Below are positions 12,395 through 25,189 of a DNA stretch of 64,000 nt, piece after piece. The DNA is from Hyparrhenia diplandra (Eukaryota > Streptophyta > Magnoliopsida > Poales > Poaceae): NCBI GenBank assembly GCA_015847255.1, contig JADLZK010000260.1:124001-188000 (forward strand), read 5' to 3'. A program made the translations under genes and the position numbers. The notes under the pieces are model-generated. The model made no database searches, had not been told where the DNA came from, and was given only the letters and a program-made list of their open reading frames with translations. Every line of letters begins with the position of its first letter. Position 1 is the first letter of the stretch.

Positions 12395-13533
12395 CATGCG
12401 AGCAGTTTTTTTTTTTTTTTGACAAGCAATTTTCCTCTCACAGAGATTCAACACCTACAATTAAGGATGAAAATGGTTGGAAACGCTTTAAAAACCCCAA
12501 AATTATTTTCTACTTCTTCATTTGAATATAAATTCGAAAGCGGTAAAGCTAGACACGAAAAACTAATACGAACTTATGAAATTTTTGAAATCAAACTAAT
12601 TCGAAAGTGGATTTATGTTGTTATACCGAAAAATCAATACAAAATGTTGACCCGTAGGATAAAGTGCATAACAATTAGAAAGTGTGTGACCAAGTCCATA
12701 ACAAATACTTAGTCCTACAAATTTCATATAAAGTATATATCTCTATTTGATACCATATAAGAAAGATTATTTCTAAAGAAACAAGTGCTTGTACATGATT
12801 AATGTACTGTTGAAATTTTTGTTTTTTTTTTTTTTGAACATCATAATGACCACAAATTAAAAGCTAAAACATTTTGATGCGAGATAGTATGAAAAAGATA
12901 TAATTTTTCTATGATGGATAAATTCGGTTTTAAACCAAATTTCAAATTCAGGATATTCAATTAAAAGTAGAAAAGTGGAAAACGGTCGAAAAACTCCAAA
13001 CCGTTTTAGTTCCGATTCGAATTTGGTGTTCGAATTACAAACCAAGAATTCAAATTTGTCTAAAAATACGCATCAGATTGGATCAAATGTAGAAAGTGAT
13101 GCGGTTCGATTTGGTTTTGAACCTTACCTACAATTGCAACATGTGAGCGGATTGCTTTCGACAATGAATTTTCCTATCTCATAGATATTCAACATCTCTA
13201 TAGATTATTTTTTATTTTCTTGAAAACGCAGGAGAAGTGTACTTCGTTATGTAATATTAGAAGAAACTCTATAGATTATTATTACAATTGCAAACATGTG
13301 AGCAGATTGATTAACAAAAATCGGAGTGTAATGGGTCCCATAACAATTACCCTTTCTTTGTAAATATCAGCGTCTCATGCTCACACCGTTGACAACAAAA
13401 GTTACGTTTGCGTCCTAACCACACCGCACACATGGCCTGGCCGCCCACATATCTTCATCTTGGTGCCAGTGCCACAGCCCAGACGCGGAAGCAGAGAGCT
13501 CTCGCCTCTGCACTATCCGCCCACAGCAATATC

Positions 13534-16500
13534 ATGGCGAGAGCACACCATCTAGCGCTGGTCAGCTTCGTAGCTGCCATCGCGGCTGCCTCAGTTACTG
13601 GTAAGGCTGCTAGTCTCTTATCAGTTTCTTGCTACTCCAATCCGCCGGAGAAATGCATATATGTTTGCTAATCTCGCCGCGCTGCTGCTGTTGTCGGCCG
13701 GATGGAAGAACAGGTGCGGCGTCCAAGTCGTTCACCATCACCAACAACTGCGAGCACACGGTGTGGCCAGGAATCCTCTCGAGCGCCGGCTCCGCGGCGA
13801 TGGACACCACAGGCTTCGCGCTGGCGCCGGGGAGTCGCGCGCTCTGAGTGTGCCGTCGGGGTGGTCGGGCCGCCTGTGGGGCCGCACGCTCTGCTCCACC
13901 TCCACCTCCACCGACGACGGCGGCACGGGCAGGTTCGCCTGCGTGACGGGCGACTGCGGGTCGGGCAGGCAGGACTGCGCCGGCGGCGGGGCCGCGCCGC
14001 CGGCCACGCTCGCCGAGTTCACCATGGACGGCAGCGGGGGCATGGACTTCTACGACGTGAGCCTGGTCGACGGGTACAACCTGCCGATGCTGGTGGCGCC
14101 GCAGGGCGCCGCCGCCGCGGCGGGCGGCACCTGCGTGCCCACCGGGTGTATGGTGGACCTGAACGGCGCCTGCCCCGCCGACCTGCGCGTGGCGTCGACG
14201 ACGTCGTCCTCCTCCTCCACCGGTGGTGGTTCTGGTGTGGCCTGCAAGAGCGCGTGCGAGGCGTTCGGGTCGGCGCAGTACTGCTGCAACGGCGAGTACG
14301 GCAACCCCAGCACGTGCAAGCCGTCGGCGTACTCGCAGTTCTTCAAGAACGCGTGCCCACGCGCGTACAGCTACGCGTACGACGACGCCACCTCCACCTT
14401 CACCTGCGCCGGCGGCGGCGACACCGCGTACGCCATCACCTTCTGCCCCAGCACAACCAGGTAAATTACGTACGTCACTTTGCTACTGAACCTGGGCCTT
14501 TAGGGTAGTAGTAGCGATCTCTTGTTCCTGACTTTTGTCACCAAAAAGATTCATTGTTTTATTTGGTGTGCGTAAGCATGATATGGGAGACAAATTGCGT
14601 CAAACCAAAACGACTTTTGTCTCCGTGGCTCCAGAAGCTAGAAAGGCGAATTAGGCAGCACCAGCTCATCACCGCCTCTCAACGAACCCGGCCGGTCGGC
14701 AACAGACCACACCACACCACACCACACAAGCTGCTCGGTGCGCCGTGTTTGGTGACGCGCACCGGTGAGGTCCAGGATAGCGGCTAGCCACAGCCACAGC
14801 AAGCGTGTCGGCGTCCACGGCCAGTCGTGTCGGCACTCGGCAGCAACGGCGGTGCCGCCCGCCTGCCCATGCCGTTGAGAGGCGTCCGTGCCGTGCATAC
14901 GGCAGGCGCCTGAGACGTCGGCATCCCACGTACACGAGTCAGCATCGCCGCTCGGGTTTTTGTTGGCCCCGGTGGACCACGAATTGATTGGGGGTGTTGA
15001 CCACACTGCGTTGTGGAGGTATCACAAAGGCATGATGATACACGCCTCTTCCCGTCTTCCGTGTGATTTTTTTTTTTTTTTGCATCATACGTTGTTTTCT
15101 GCACGAGCCCACTTCGTGACTCACCTGCAGTTTTCCTCAAGATTGTACTACCGATTCCTTGAATTCCTCTTGGACCGCGATATTGCACGACTGGGCGAGA
15201 TGTGGCTCCACCCGCATCCATACTCTTCTCTCTTTACCCTCGTGCTCGTGCTCACCCCACCCCACACCCACCATCGGTGGACGATGTTCCCGCCTCGTCG
15301 CACCACCCGCCCCTATCCCTCAACCCTGCCCTCCCCTAACCCACGATACCCCCCCCCGCCCTTCCGCCATCTACCATCATCATTGTTGCATCGTGGTCGA
15401 CACCACCAAAAGTCCTTCTAAGCCCACCGAGGGCAGATCCCCTAACATGCTGCCATCGAGCTCCTCACTAGGACTTAGCCGCCGTCTCCTTCGTTGCTAG
15501 TGCGTCCTGGTTGTGCACTCAGCTCCGAGCGTGATGGGTCGCACAAAAGAAATTGTGATTTCTCTCCTTCCTAGGATACGCTCCTCCCAAACCCTACCCG
15601 CTCCGCTCTAGCCGGCGTCCCTACTGCCTGTGTGAATGCTTAGTCGATGTGATGCCTCAGTTATCTCTAACCTTAATTTGGGTCATAAAGCCCCGTCAAC
15701 TCAAAGCCAAAAGGAATTAGGTATTCAAGAGCAATTCCAATGGAACAATAGAATATCTAGGAATCACTAACGAAGCCCCTCTTTATAGTGGAATCAGGGC
15801 GTCCTAGGCCTGGACTAGCCATAGGCTCGCCTCGGTAACTAGGAACCCATTTGTAGACCGATATGTTGCCCTAACATCACCCCTAATTGCCCAAGTTCAA
15901 GGCCCTAGTTAAGGAGTCCTTGTGTCCATATGGACTGTCCATCTAATATATGTCATGTCAACCCATTAACCTGTCCTGTCGACAAGTCATCTATATCCGG
16001 ATGGACTGTCTGATGTAGTCTCAAACAAACTATTCGTTAGAAGAATAGTTATTGGGCATATGCAAGTTGTTGTATTGTCCTCCTCTCCATCCCATTCAGC
16101 CTGTAAGCTAGCTCATGAACCTACAGGCCATCAGAACCACACACGACCTCCCCCCACCACTCCCCTTCCTCCCAACCAGCAAGAATGGAAGAAAATCAAG
16201 GTTTCATTTGACACAAAAACAGTTTTGCACCAACACACCAGCGGGGTTTGGACGTTCTAGAGGTTGCAAACAAACTACAAAAACAGCAAGAAACGCAGCA
16301 TGATTGATCGAACCAATCTAGAGATCGATAGGACCGATATAGAGCTCGTTCTCAGGCGAAAAAGCTTTGGAACACCCTCCGGAAAGATCTATCAGGAGGA
16401 TGCACGCGAAGGATCTCTTAGGACCAACAAAGCCGCCTAAGATTGTCAATAAATTCGTGGAGAAGATGACCGAACAGCAAATAGATGGATTGAGAAGAGC

Positions 16501-17945
16501 AAAAAAATAGGCTAAAAGAGAGATATGTTTGTGTTTTGATGATTTGTTGGTAGATGAGATCAAATCGGCTGTGAACCTCTCGATATATATAGGGGGGTGG
16601 TCTTATCCCCTTAGGAAGATACATTTCCGACTCAAAAAAACTACCCAAAGCACGAGTCGACTCGAGATCAAGTTGGTCTCCATCAATGAACCGGCTTGGC
16701 CAGCCCTCAACCTGGCTAAGCTTGTTTTCATGGGTGCATGGGTGGCTGTCTTCTAAGTCCAGCCTGGCTTAGCGGCACAGGGGAACCGGCTAAGCCGATT
16801 GGCGGTGGGGGGTCCAACCGGCTAGAGGACGGCCTAGTCGGGTGAAGAAAACCGATCGGCCTGGCTAGTTGGCCGACGGCTAGGGCTGGCTCGCTTTGCC
16901 TCGTTGTCTTCCTCCTCATGATTTCTTGCTCCATTTGCGATGCCATTTGATCTCAAACTTGCCCAACACTATTATAACTTGTTCATGTTGTCAAAAAACA
17001 TGTCGACAATTTTGAGTGTCAACAGTTTCAAATCCTAATACTGTTTTATCGATAATCAACCGGAGCGCCAATTGTATTGTTGAAGTGTAATGAAGAGGAT
17101 CTTTGATGTCTTCAATGTGGCCACTTTCTCCTTAGGTCCACTGCCCTAGTTAAGGAGTCCTTGTGTTCATATGGACGGTCTCAAATTACTTTATACCCTT
17201 CTATTAGAATTACTATGATGACTCACATGTCATAGCTTTTTTTTTTCGAAAGTGTGCGTTGCACATGCTTCATTAAAGGAAGTGGAAATTACACTACAGT
17301 TGGCCAAAACGGCCGCATGTCATAGCTAGATTATTACAAGATTGTTATATGAGACAGGGCATATTTGAATCATGACCACAACTCTCCATGCCCTAAGCCA
17401 TGTGTGTCATAGTTTTTAGGCATGTGTATTTGGTTTACTATTCTAACTATAGCACGCCACACTTTCTAGTCGCAAAAAAAAAAAAAAAAAAAAAAAAGCA
17501 CGCCACACTTTCTTATCACTTTTCCTACACGTTATAGACTCATTTGCTTGTCAAAATTTGCCGCAAGTGTGGTTTTGTTTTTACTCGTCATGTTTTCTGT
17601 GGCTGCCACACAGTATGCCGAAAGTTAGACGTGCTAAGTTTGAGCATGAACCAACCCGGCTCTAGGGTCTTAAATCTTTGTACTTGGTTTTAATGGTTTG
17701 ACATACATGTGAGTCCTTCATAGGGAAAAAAAACTGCAGTCTCTCACTTCTTTTGTGTTTCCCTATGTAACTGCAGCGTCAAGGCGGCCGGGGCGCAAGG
17801 AGGCCTGCCGCTGGTGAACGCCACCATGGTGTACCTCGGCGGCGACCAGCTCGGATCCGCCACAGCCGCGGCGCGGCTGTCGTCCGGCCTCCACAAGGTC
17901 CTCGTCGCCGTCGTGTCCCTCGCGCTAGCAGGTGCGCTGTACTGA
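13534..17945 (+). CDS. Thaumatin-like protein (PR-5 family) with one frameshift
   Basis: Secreted thaumatin-fold protein, PR-5 class. Exons: 13534-13600, 13714-14460, 17777-17945, with matching splice phases (V-T|G and S|V). Exon 1 encodes a signal peptide (MARAHHLALVSFVAAIAAAS). The mature part starts SKSFTITNNCEHTVWPGI, and the family signature appears as GRFACVTGDCGSGRQDC. All 16 conserved cysteines can be counted, and acidic-cleft residues (Arg, Glu, three Asp) are present around GRLWGR, AEFTM, YDVSLVDGYN and PADL. Exon 3 ends in a hydrophobic tail (SSGLHKVLVAVVSLALAGALY) that suggests GPI anchoring, as in some long thaumatin-like proteins. One base is missing near 13832-13835, which brings in a stop at 13845. 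The rest is open, so this is a recent pseudogene or a sequence error. Intron 2 (3.3 kb) is swollen by repeats. Confidence 0.87.
16310..17024 (-). mobile_element. Third LTR of the TGTTGACA family (approximate ends)
   Basis: Read on the minus strand it starts TGTTGACACTC at 17024. It shares the conserved internal stretch GGGTGGTCTTATCC...TTAGGAA and the ACCAACAAAGCCGCCTAAG block with the LTRs at 4723 and 23217. The lower boundary is uncertain (about 16200-16310). Similar 35-bp sequences (CCCTAGTTAAGGAGTCCTTG...) lie outside it at 15903-15937 and 17143-17176. Confidence 0.55.
17238..17315 (-). mobile_element. Short 5'-truncated LINE tail with 12-bp target duplication
   Basis: CATGTCATAGCT occurs at 17226-17237 and 17316-17327. 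The 78 bp between begins with poly-T, so the poly-A tail is on the minus strand. The preceding TTTAATGAAGCATG-type sequence resembles the 3' end of plant L1-type LINEs. The insertion lies in intron 2 of the thaumatin-like gene. Confidence 0.75.
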
Positions 17946-18536
17946 TCACAAGCTATCCCCACCGCACAAATGACGCGACGCCAGACGCGACACAGGCCAC
18001 GAGACAATCGTGCTCCTGCACACTGAAACATGCAGGACAGAAACGAGAAATGGACGCACCACCTGCCGCTGGTGCTCATCACCGGTCCTGCGAGATTATA
18101 TTGCGAGCCCCAGCAACGACAATGTGATTCACCCGTGCCGAAAGAGACAGCTGCGATGCAAAATTGATTGAGTACATCATTGTGCATTTTCAAAGATATT
18201 ATTTACACGATTATACGCATATAGTAGTAGTTGATTGATAGCTTCTTCAATTCCTTTCCTCACTTGTTTTGCTGTAAGTTAGTGGATATAATACGAATAC
18301 TTTAGTGTAATGTTGGAATTTTGTGGACGTACTATGCACGATCGACACAAAAATTTTTGCCGATGTAACTGGAATTCAGTATATATACTGTTTGATCCAA
18401 GATACTCATCTATTCAACTCTCTAATTGTACTCTATTATGTTTGCTTGCTGCATTTTGGTCTGTCTTAGAATTCCTCTTGTTTTTTTTGAAACACAATAT
18501 ATAGTAGTGAGGTAGACACTTGAACACGTACACTGC

Positions 18537-18655
18537 ATCATATCACGACCTTTGTCTGGAAGGGCACGTAGGTTTTGAGAGAGTCGCGCAAGCCCTGCAC
18601 CGAGGCAGCTCCGGCTGCGGTGGTGATGATGAAACAGAAGAAGCCGAGGGTAATA
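18537..18655 (-). pseudogene. C-terminal remnant of a fourth AAP gene
   Basis: On the minus strand about 35 codons match the end of AAP-B: FFCFIITTAAGAASVQG, then RDSLKTYVPFQTK. Similarity also continues a few bases past the reading-frame end. Upstream of LGFF it breaks abruptly into GC-rich sequence with no permease similarity. It lies just downstream of the thaumatin-like gene, in the same orientation as the three longer AAP genes, so it is probably what remains of another tandem copy. Confidence 0.8.
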
Positions 18656-18659
18656 GGCC

Positions 18660-20270
18660 CAATTGAATACGACAATGCTTCCCATCCGACGTCCGATGGG
18701 AACGGACAAAGCCCACCGCCCAGGCCCACCAACCCCTGCCACCGCTTTTCCCTGTGGTATACTATTAAAAAACTCATCCTTATCTCTTTCCCTTTCTTCT
18801 CCACACTCGTTGTTTTCACGGTCGTTGGCTACACACAACCGGAGCGCCTCCTCATCCGCCCCCTCCGCCTTATCCAATGGCGCCCCTCACCACCACCACC
18901 TCCTCACCGGCCGCGCCTCCCGGCGGCCACTACCACCGATCCACTCCACCAATGACGAGCCCTAGCCGTGGCCATGAGCGGCGACGCGGCTGCAGCCGCG
19001 TCCCCCCGCCGTTGACCTCCCGGTCGGCCTCATCCTTCACTTACTCATCAGGCACACCCTACCCCGACATACGACGCTGGTCGCCTTTTCTCCGACACAC
19101 ATCTGCTCGGCTTCCTCCCCACGCGACGAGCGGCGATGGTCCGCCCCCTTTTCCACCACGACGATGACACAAGCGGTGAGGGCCTCCCGGGAAAGATCGG
19201 CGCGGTGGCACAAGCAGCGAGGGGCGGCTCTCCTTCCTAGCCCCGACGTCGGCTGCGGCCGGATTTGGCTTGGGAAGCGGGTGCCATAGGCACGACACAC
19301 TGCAGCACCTCCGGTGCCCATCACCACCTCCAGCGTCCCGTCGCCCCCTCTCCAATGATGGGCCGCGGTGGCCCGGTCGGCGTAAGCTCGCTCCTCCTCC
19401 TTTTTCGGTTATTTTGTTGTTGCAACAAAGTTTTTCTGGTGTTGCAATGGTTATTTGTAATTGCTACTGTGGATGTTCTTCTAGATCTAAGAAACATAAA
19501 TAGGTTTCGACGAACTTCTGTTGCATGTGTTTGATGTTTCGTCAAGCATGTTTCCTTTGTTTTGTTAGGTTTTCTTGTACTGTTGTTTGATGAGGTTTTG
19601 TTTGCAAGATCTTTTGTGATGTTTCAACAAGCATTTTTCAGATGTCACAGTAGTAGTGCATGAGGTGTTGCAATAGCTATTTCTTATTTGTTGCATCAGT
19701 TTTTGCCCGATGTTACATTTGTTCCCCACACATGATGCAACATTAATGTGTTCTAAATGTTTATTTGTTTTAAACTAATGTTGTAAGAGTTTTATTTGAA
19801 TGTTTGTATATATATCGCACACATATGTTGCAACCATCAAGCCAAAATGTTTCAACTATTTGAGCAGTCTATTCAAAATGTTTCAACTGCTTTTTTGAGC
19901 AATACGTTGAAGTAGTTCATGTTTCAATAGAAAGTGGGCACATGCTGAGATAGTTGCATAGGCGAGACTATCCCACATGGGGAGTGACGGGTCTGCATGT
20001 AGGCTGCAAGCACAGGGCTTGGGGCGAGCATGCGGGGAGGCGCATGTGGGCCCGGGAAGTGGAGCAAGAGCAGTGGCGCATAGGGGGGGAATGTGGGGCG
20101 GGGAGTTTGAGAAGAGTAGTGCATACAAGGGAAGGCACATGTGGGCGGGGCGCACGTTTCTGTTAGAAGCAATGGGTCGCGGGGAGGTGGGCCCCTGCGG
20201 GGAGGGCGTCCGATGGGACTCGGTCCCATCGGACATCCGAGCGCCAAGTGCCACGTGATTGAATAGCTTA
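18660..20270. mobile_element. Candidate Mutator-like non-autonomous element
   Basis: The left part (near 18680) has CCCATCCGACGTCCGATGGGAA. The right part (near 20210-20250) has GTCCGATGGGACTCGGTCCC followed by ATCGGACATCCGAGCG. The middle is rich in TGTTGCAA/TTTCAA words, a composition I associate with a common panicoid MULE-type repeat. I found no clean terminal inverted repeats or 9-bp target duplication, so boundaries and class are tentative. Confidence 0.3.
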
Positions 20271-20694
20271 GGAGTAGAACATGTGATATTTAGGCCCATT
20301 TGTAGCCCATAGAGGCATTCTTTCAAATACCAACCATGTTGTGGGTAATAAAAAGCAGCCCTTCCCACCTTCCCTATAAAGTGAGAGAGGGGGAGGAGAG
20401 AAGAGGGAGGAAGCCTGCAGCACCAACACTACCTGATATAGACTGATTTATTAATTCGTTATTCATGAAATAGCCCCGTCAGTGGATCTTTAAATGAGCC
20501 TGCACAAAGTGGAATAACGGGTAGAATGGCAAGAACTAGTCGTAGGTGTAAAGGCGTGTGTAGCATAGATCATGATTGAAAAGCTTTTAGAACCTACGCG
20601 TTAGATTGATAAGTGATTTTATTGTATACAAATTCTAATATAAAAAACACCCGTTTGAGGAAATTGTAAAAACTTAAATAGATGTGGCATAAGG

Positions 20695-21460
20695 TTATTT
20701 TACCTTCTCATCCCTCGGTCTTTGACACCCCCCACCTGCCCATTGGTACTGTGTTCTCGGCTCACGGTTCTGTCCCTCCTGATTGATGTCTCTGATTTGA
20801 GCAAGTGGTCTTGCCCTCTCGAGCCACCCAACCGCAAAACATGTCACCAGGTTCAACAGAAACTTGAGGACCATTATGGTTGCTGCTCCAACAGAACCTG
20901 ATACAAAATGATATATTAATTATCATTCTTGAAATAGCCACACCAGCACAAATTTTTTAAACTACCTCCAAGGTGGATACAGTAAAAATAACCCGCAACA
21001 AATACAAGTGCTCCAATGATTGGCATTATAACATACAGAAACTTCATTAGGTCTTCCCTCCACCATGGCTCATGCAAACCGTGGGAAGGAGGGGGAGGAG
21101 GGGGAGGCGGTGAAGAGACAACCCCAATAGAACCAGGTGGTGTCAATGGGGCAGGGGACGGCAGCGGTGATGTCCTTGATTCCGCCAGATCCTCAGCTGT
21201 ATTTCATACATACACAAGTCATAATATCCTAATCAATCATCACCTAACAGAATCATCTGTGTCTTGGGGCTTAGGATTGGAATACCTGCACACACAGAGG
21301 CTACATTGGATCCATCAGGTAGACGGCCACCACACCTCACATACTGTAGAATGAAGAACCTCCACGAGAATCCCAAAGCAACCGCGTGGGGGCTCTCGTG
21401 TCGTTGCACAAGCACAACGACCCCTCCGCCCGTGACACAGCCCAAAACCAGTCGCAGCAT
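20695..21460 (-). CDS. Putative small membrane protein, three exons, unrecognised
   Basis: Not recognised. Three exons join with consistent phases and GT-AG borders: 21286-21460 (start MLRLVLGCVTGGG), 20966-21196 and 20695-20897 (TAA at 20695-20697), giving about 202 residues. The protein shows a hydrophobic N-terminal stretch, a proline run (SSPPPPPPPP), a clear transmembrane segment (FLYVIMPIIGALVFVAGYFY), a second one in exon 3 (ATIMVLKFLLNLVTCFAVGW) and a basic tail. GC-rich sequence upstream (21480-21800) looks like a gene 5' region and may hold more coding sequence. It could be a real grass gene or a gene fragment carried by a transposon. Confidence 0.35.
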
Positions 21461-23216
21461 GCATCCGGGCTGCGAGATGGAGTCCTCGCGACGCCATCGC
21501 GGCGTAGCGTCGTGCGCGGGTCCCGTCCTCACCGAAGCGGCGGCGATGGAGGCGGCGGTGGCGGCAACGCTGAGTGAGGCGGCAACGGAGGGGTGGCGAG
21601 CCTAGCGGCGGACGGCAATGGCGAAGAGGATAACCATCATGCTCGCTAAACCCATGACGGGCGCCGCGCCGTTCTCGCGCTATGCAGCTCTGGTACAGTA
21701 TGCGCAGCGGGCGGAACCTTCCGAAGCGGCGGCAGGGATGACTGCGAAAAAGGAGGGGTTCTGGACGACGAAGAGCTAAGCGATACTCCGAGAGGATGGT
21801 CCGAGATGGGCCCGAATCGTGTAATAATAAAACCATTTTTTGTCTCCCTCGGTAACATCTTAAACCAATTGTATTATTATTTTCTTTATTTATGCTGGTT
21901 ATATCCAAGCAACTTCCCCTAAAAAAATCCGAGCAACATTTTAGAGTTGCGTATGAAAAATTTATGTGACATGTATCTTTTAGAGGTATTAAACTAAATA
22001 CTTGCCATCCAAACAAGTTCTAAATGTTGTGGTTATGGTGCCATCCAAACAGGTCATAAATGTACAAAAGCAATTTTTAACCACACTCAAATTTCAAAAA
22101 CCATTTGTTGTTGCACCATAAATGTTTTAATAATGGTTTTACTAATGTGGTGCCATGTCATGGGCGTGATCTGACTAAATCGAATGTTCAAGGAGGTGTC
22201 TCGCACAAGAATTACTTTTATAAGACTACTAGTACCCAATTAAATTCATATAGTATGTCAACTAATGTCCATTATATAATGTAATTTAGATAAATGAAGA
22301 CAATACATATAGACACAAATTAAAGCTTCCTTAGATGATAACCTGATCACATGTTAACTAGGTGGAAACCCCATACGTTGACGCGCTGAGACGATGTGAT
22401 TATGCCATTACGGGAGCATCAATATGCAAGTGGAGAGGATACCGTACGATTGCTTAATCAGGTACTACTCCATGGTAAAAGGAAGGCGTTTTGGAAAAAG
22501 CTTGGGTCAAACATTGGGAACATAAATCATTAATAATTTTTAAGTCGATGAGTTTAGAAATATGAAAATCATATCAATAGATTTGTGTTGAAAAATACTT
22601 TCATAAAAATATACATATATATTTTTTAATAAATATTTTATAGAAAAGAGAAGTCAAAGTTACGCTTTGGAGACCGTGTCACTGTCCTAAATGTCTTCTT
22701 TTTTCAACTATGGAGGGAGTATGATGCTAATTGGCAAAGGCATTTAAGTGACATCCACCTGTAATTACATCTCAATTATCAAGACACATATAGGTACATT
22801 ACAAAACCATGGAATCGCATGCAAATAAATAAGTAAATCATATAGGCCCATAGGGACATGTATTTTTGCACAGTGGTAATTGAGAATTGGGGATGATGTT
22901 TATCTTGGCAAACAGAGTAAGGAGCTCAGCATGAGAAAGAAATACTAAGATGTTACAATAAATATGACAATGACATCAAATGTTTACCCCAGCAGAAACT
23001 AACAGCAACGCTAGACACAGAGCCAATATTTCTACGTAGTAGAGCTGCTTAATTATATCCGAATTTCTTAAGGAAATGTTATAGTAGTTTTGACAAAACG
23101 CGACCAAAAGAAAATCATTTGTTGCAATATATGAATGTATAACTTGAAAGACAGAAAGCCAGGCATCTCGGATGAAGTTTCAGTTTGAGAGTCGGTCAAG
23201 ATCACAGGTCCGTGCG
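21461..23216. other. Intergenic, GC-rich then AT-rich
   Basis: The first 350 bp is GC-rich and may be the 5' region of the gene at 20695-21460. The rest is AT-rich with one MITE (22468-22719). No other gene was recognised. Confidence 0.4.
22468..22719. mobile_element. Stowaway-like MITE
   Basis: It starts CTCCATGGTAAAAGGAAGGCG and ends with ...CTTCTTTTTTCAACTATGGAGGGAG, imperfect terminal inverted repeats, and is flanked by TA on both sides. About 252 bp, AT-rich, no coding capacity. Confidence 0.6.
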
Positions 23217-24053
23217 TGTTGACACGAATTAGGGTTCGCACCGACACACCGGGAGAGCCTTGGACGCCAACGAAGGCCGCGATCGACCTTGGAGCAGCGA
23301 GCACCGCAGCGTAGTCACCCAAACCGATCTAGGGATCGGCAAGGGCGGCGTGAAGCCCGGTGACGGCTGGAAGAACCTCCGAACGCACCTCCGGGAAGAC
23401 CCGTCGGGAGGGGACGACGCGACGGGTGCCCTAGGACCAGCAAGGCCGCCTAGGGACGTCGACGAAGAACGCGGAGCTCGCCGCCCGAACAGCAGGATAG
23501 AGGGTTGAAGGAAGAAGATGACTTACAAACAGGACAGAGGGTAGATTGATTGTCGATTGGATGTAGATGGGATCAAATCGGCCATGAACCTCTTTATTTA
23601 TATAGAGGAGGGTGGTCTTATCCTTTTAGGAAACCGTCCTTGGGCGTTTCAAGCCTCGAAAACCGACCAAAAAGCGATTGAAAACAAATCGGTTCGGATC
23701 TCGTGACGGACACGGGCCGCGTCGGGCTGACCGGACGCTGGGTCGGTCCCGACGGACGCTCCGGTGGCTGCGCCCCGGTCGATAACAAAGGTCTGCCTGT
23801 CGACCACGACGCGCCCGATCGGACCGGACGCCGGACCCGGTCGCTGGACGGACGCACCCGTGCGCGTCCGGTCGATGCCTCGAATTTGGCCTTTGTCGCT
23901 TAGGACTGGTGACCGGGCGCGCGGGGAAGTGGCCGGACGGTCCGGTCGCATGCGTCCGGTCACCTTCCGAAAAGCCTTTTTGATCTCCCTTGAAAATTTG
24001 CGGTGACTTGGATTTTACCATGTCTTAGATCAAGCCATTTTTGGGTGTCTACT
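23217..24053 (-). mobile_element. LTR related to the solo LTR at 4723, opposite orientation
   Basis: The plus-strand left end is TGTTGACACGAATTAGGG, the reverse complement of an LTR 3' end. Near the right end, TTTTACCATGTCTTAGATCAAG reads on the other strand like the start of the 4723 LTR (TGGTCTAAGACATGGTAAAA). CGTCCGGTC-type motifs are abundant. The right terminus has mutated (TGTCTACT) and I found no matching target duplication. Confidence 0.8.
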
Positions 24054-24580
24054 CGCTGCCAATGCCATGCAATGGCAAGAAGGGAACTACTGTGACGTCT
24101 AGGCTTCAATTGGTCTTGGAGCAAAATGGTTCAAAATCAAGACCCCAAAAGTGCATTTAAATTTTCATCAGGACGGAGAAAGAAGGCCACATGGAAATCG
24201 AAGAGAGTCTAGAAGTCTAGAGTACCCACTGTGGCCATTGCGGAAGTTCAAATGAATAGGGCACTGCTGTGGCGAAGCTAAAGCAAAAAAAGTAGGGATG
24301 CACTACTCGCAAAAAGCCAACTAAGGGGGCGCACATTTACATTAGGGGCGGCTCATATTTTGAGCCGCCCCTAATGTATGCGAAAAACTCGGCCGTTGAC
24401 GAACCGCCCCTAATGATGACACATTAGGTGCGGCTCGTGTAGCCGCCCCTATCGTTATCGGGGCGGTTCAATCACCGGCCGCCCCTAATGTGATCCACAC
24501 TAGGGGCGGCTCTATATTGAGGCGCCCTACAGTGGGTTGCCGAATTTTAAAATGAGGCACTAAAAATTAAAATTTCGTAA

Positions 24581-25115
24581 ACGACCTCGGACGGAAAAAC
24601 TTCCTAAATATGAAATGTAGATCTCGAAAAGTTATGAAACTTTGTAGTTGACCACTTTTTAGTTTGAAATCATCTAGTCATGCAAAAGCTGTGTTCAAAT
24701 GTCTCAAATTTGAAATTCAAATTTAAGAACGACCTCGGACGGAAAAACTTCCTAAATATGAAATGTAGATCTCGAAAAGTTATGAAACTTTGTAGTTGAC
24801 CACTTTTAGTTTGAAATCATCTAGTCATGCAAAAGCTATGTTCAAATGTCTCAAATTTGAAATTCATAAACGACCTCTCGGACGGAAAAACTTCCTAAAT
24901 ATGAAATGTAGATCTCGAAAAGTTATGAAACTTTGTAGTTGACCACTTTTTAGTTCGAAATCATCTAGTCATGCAAAAGCTGTGTTCAAATGTCTCAAAT
25001 TTGAAATTCAAATTTCGTAAACGACCTCGGACGGAAAAACTTCCTAAATATGAAATGTAGATCTCGAAAAGTTATGAAATTTTGTAGTTGACCACTTTTT
25101 AGTTCGAATCCGTTT
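24581..25115. repeat. Tandem array inside the CACTA element (4 units of ~141-151 bp)
   Basis: Units begin ACGACCTCGGACGGAAAAAC at 24581, 24729, about 24870 and 25021. Each contains GATCTCGAAAAGTTATGAAA and, in the first three, ATCATCTAGTCATGCAAAAG. Units differ mainly by small indels. Confidence 0.9.
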
Positions 25116-25189
25116 TGGGCCTCAAATAGTTAATTTACACTCGAATTTGCATAATATATGAGGACGCGTAATGAGATATGGGTTTATAC

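Noticed and set aside
13702..14508. 268-codon Arg/His-rich frame over the thaumatin-like exon
   Set aside because: Alternative frame of a GC-rich exon; the real frame has the thaumatin signature and cysteines.
24581..25115. CRISPR-like array of spaced repeats
   Set aside because: Units are 141-151 bp and contiguous, without spacers, inside a plant CACTA element.
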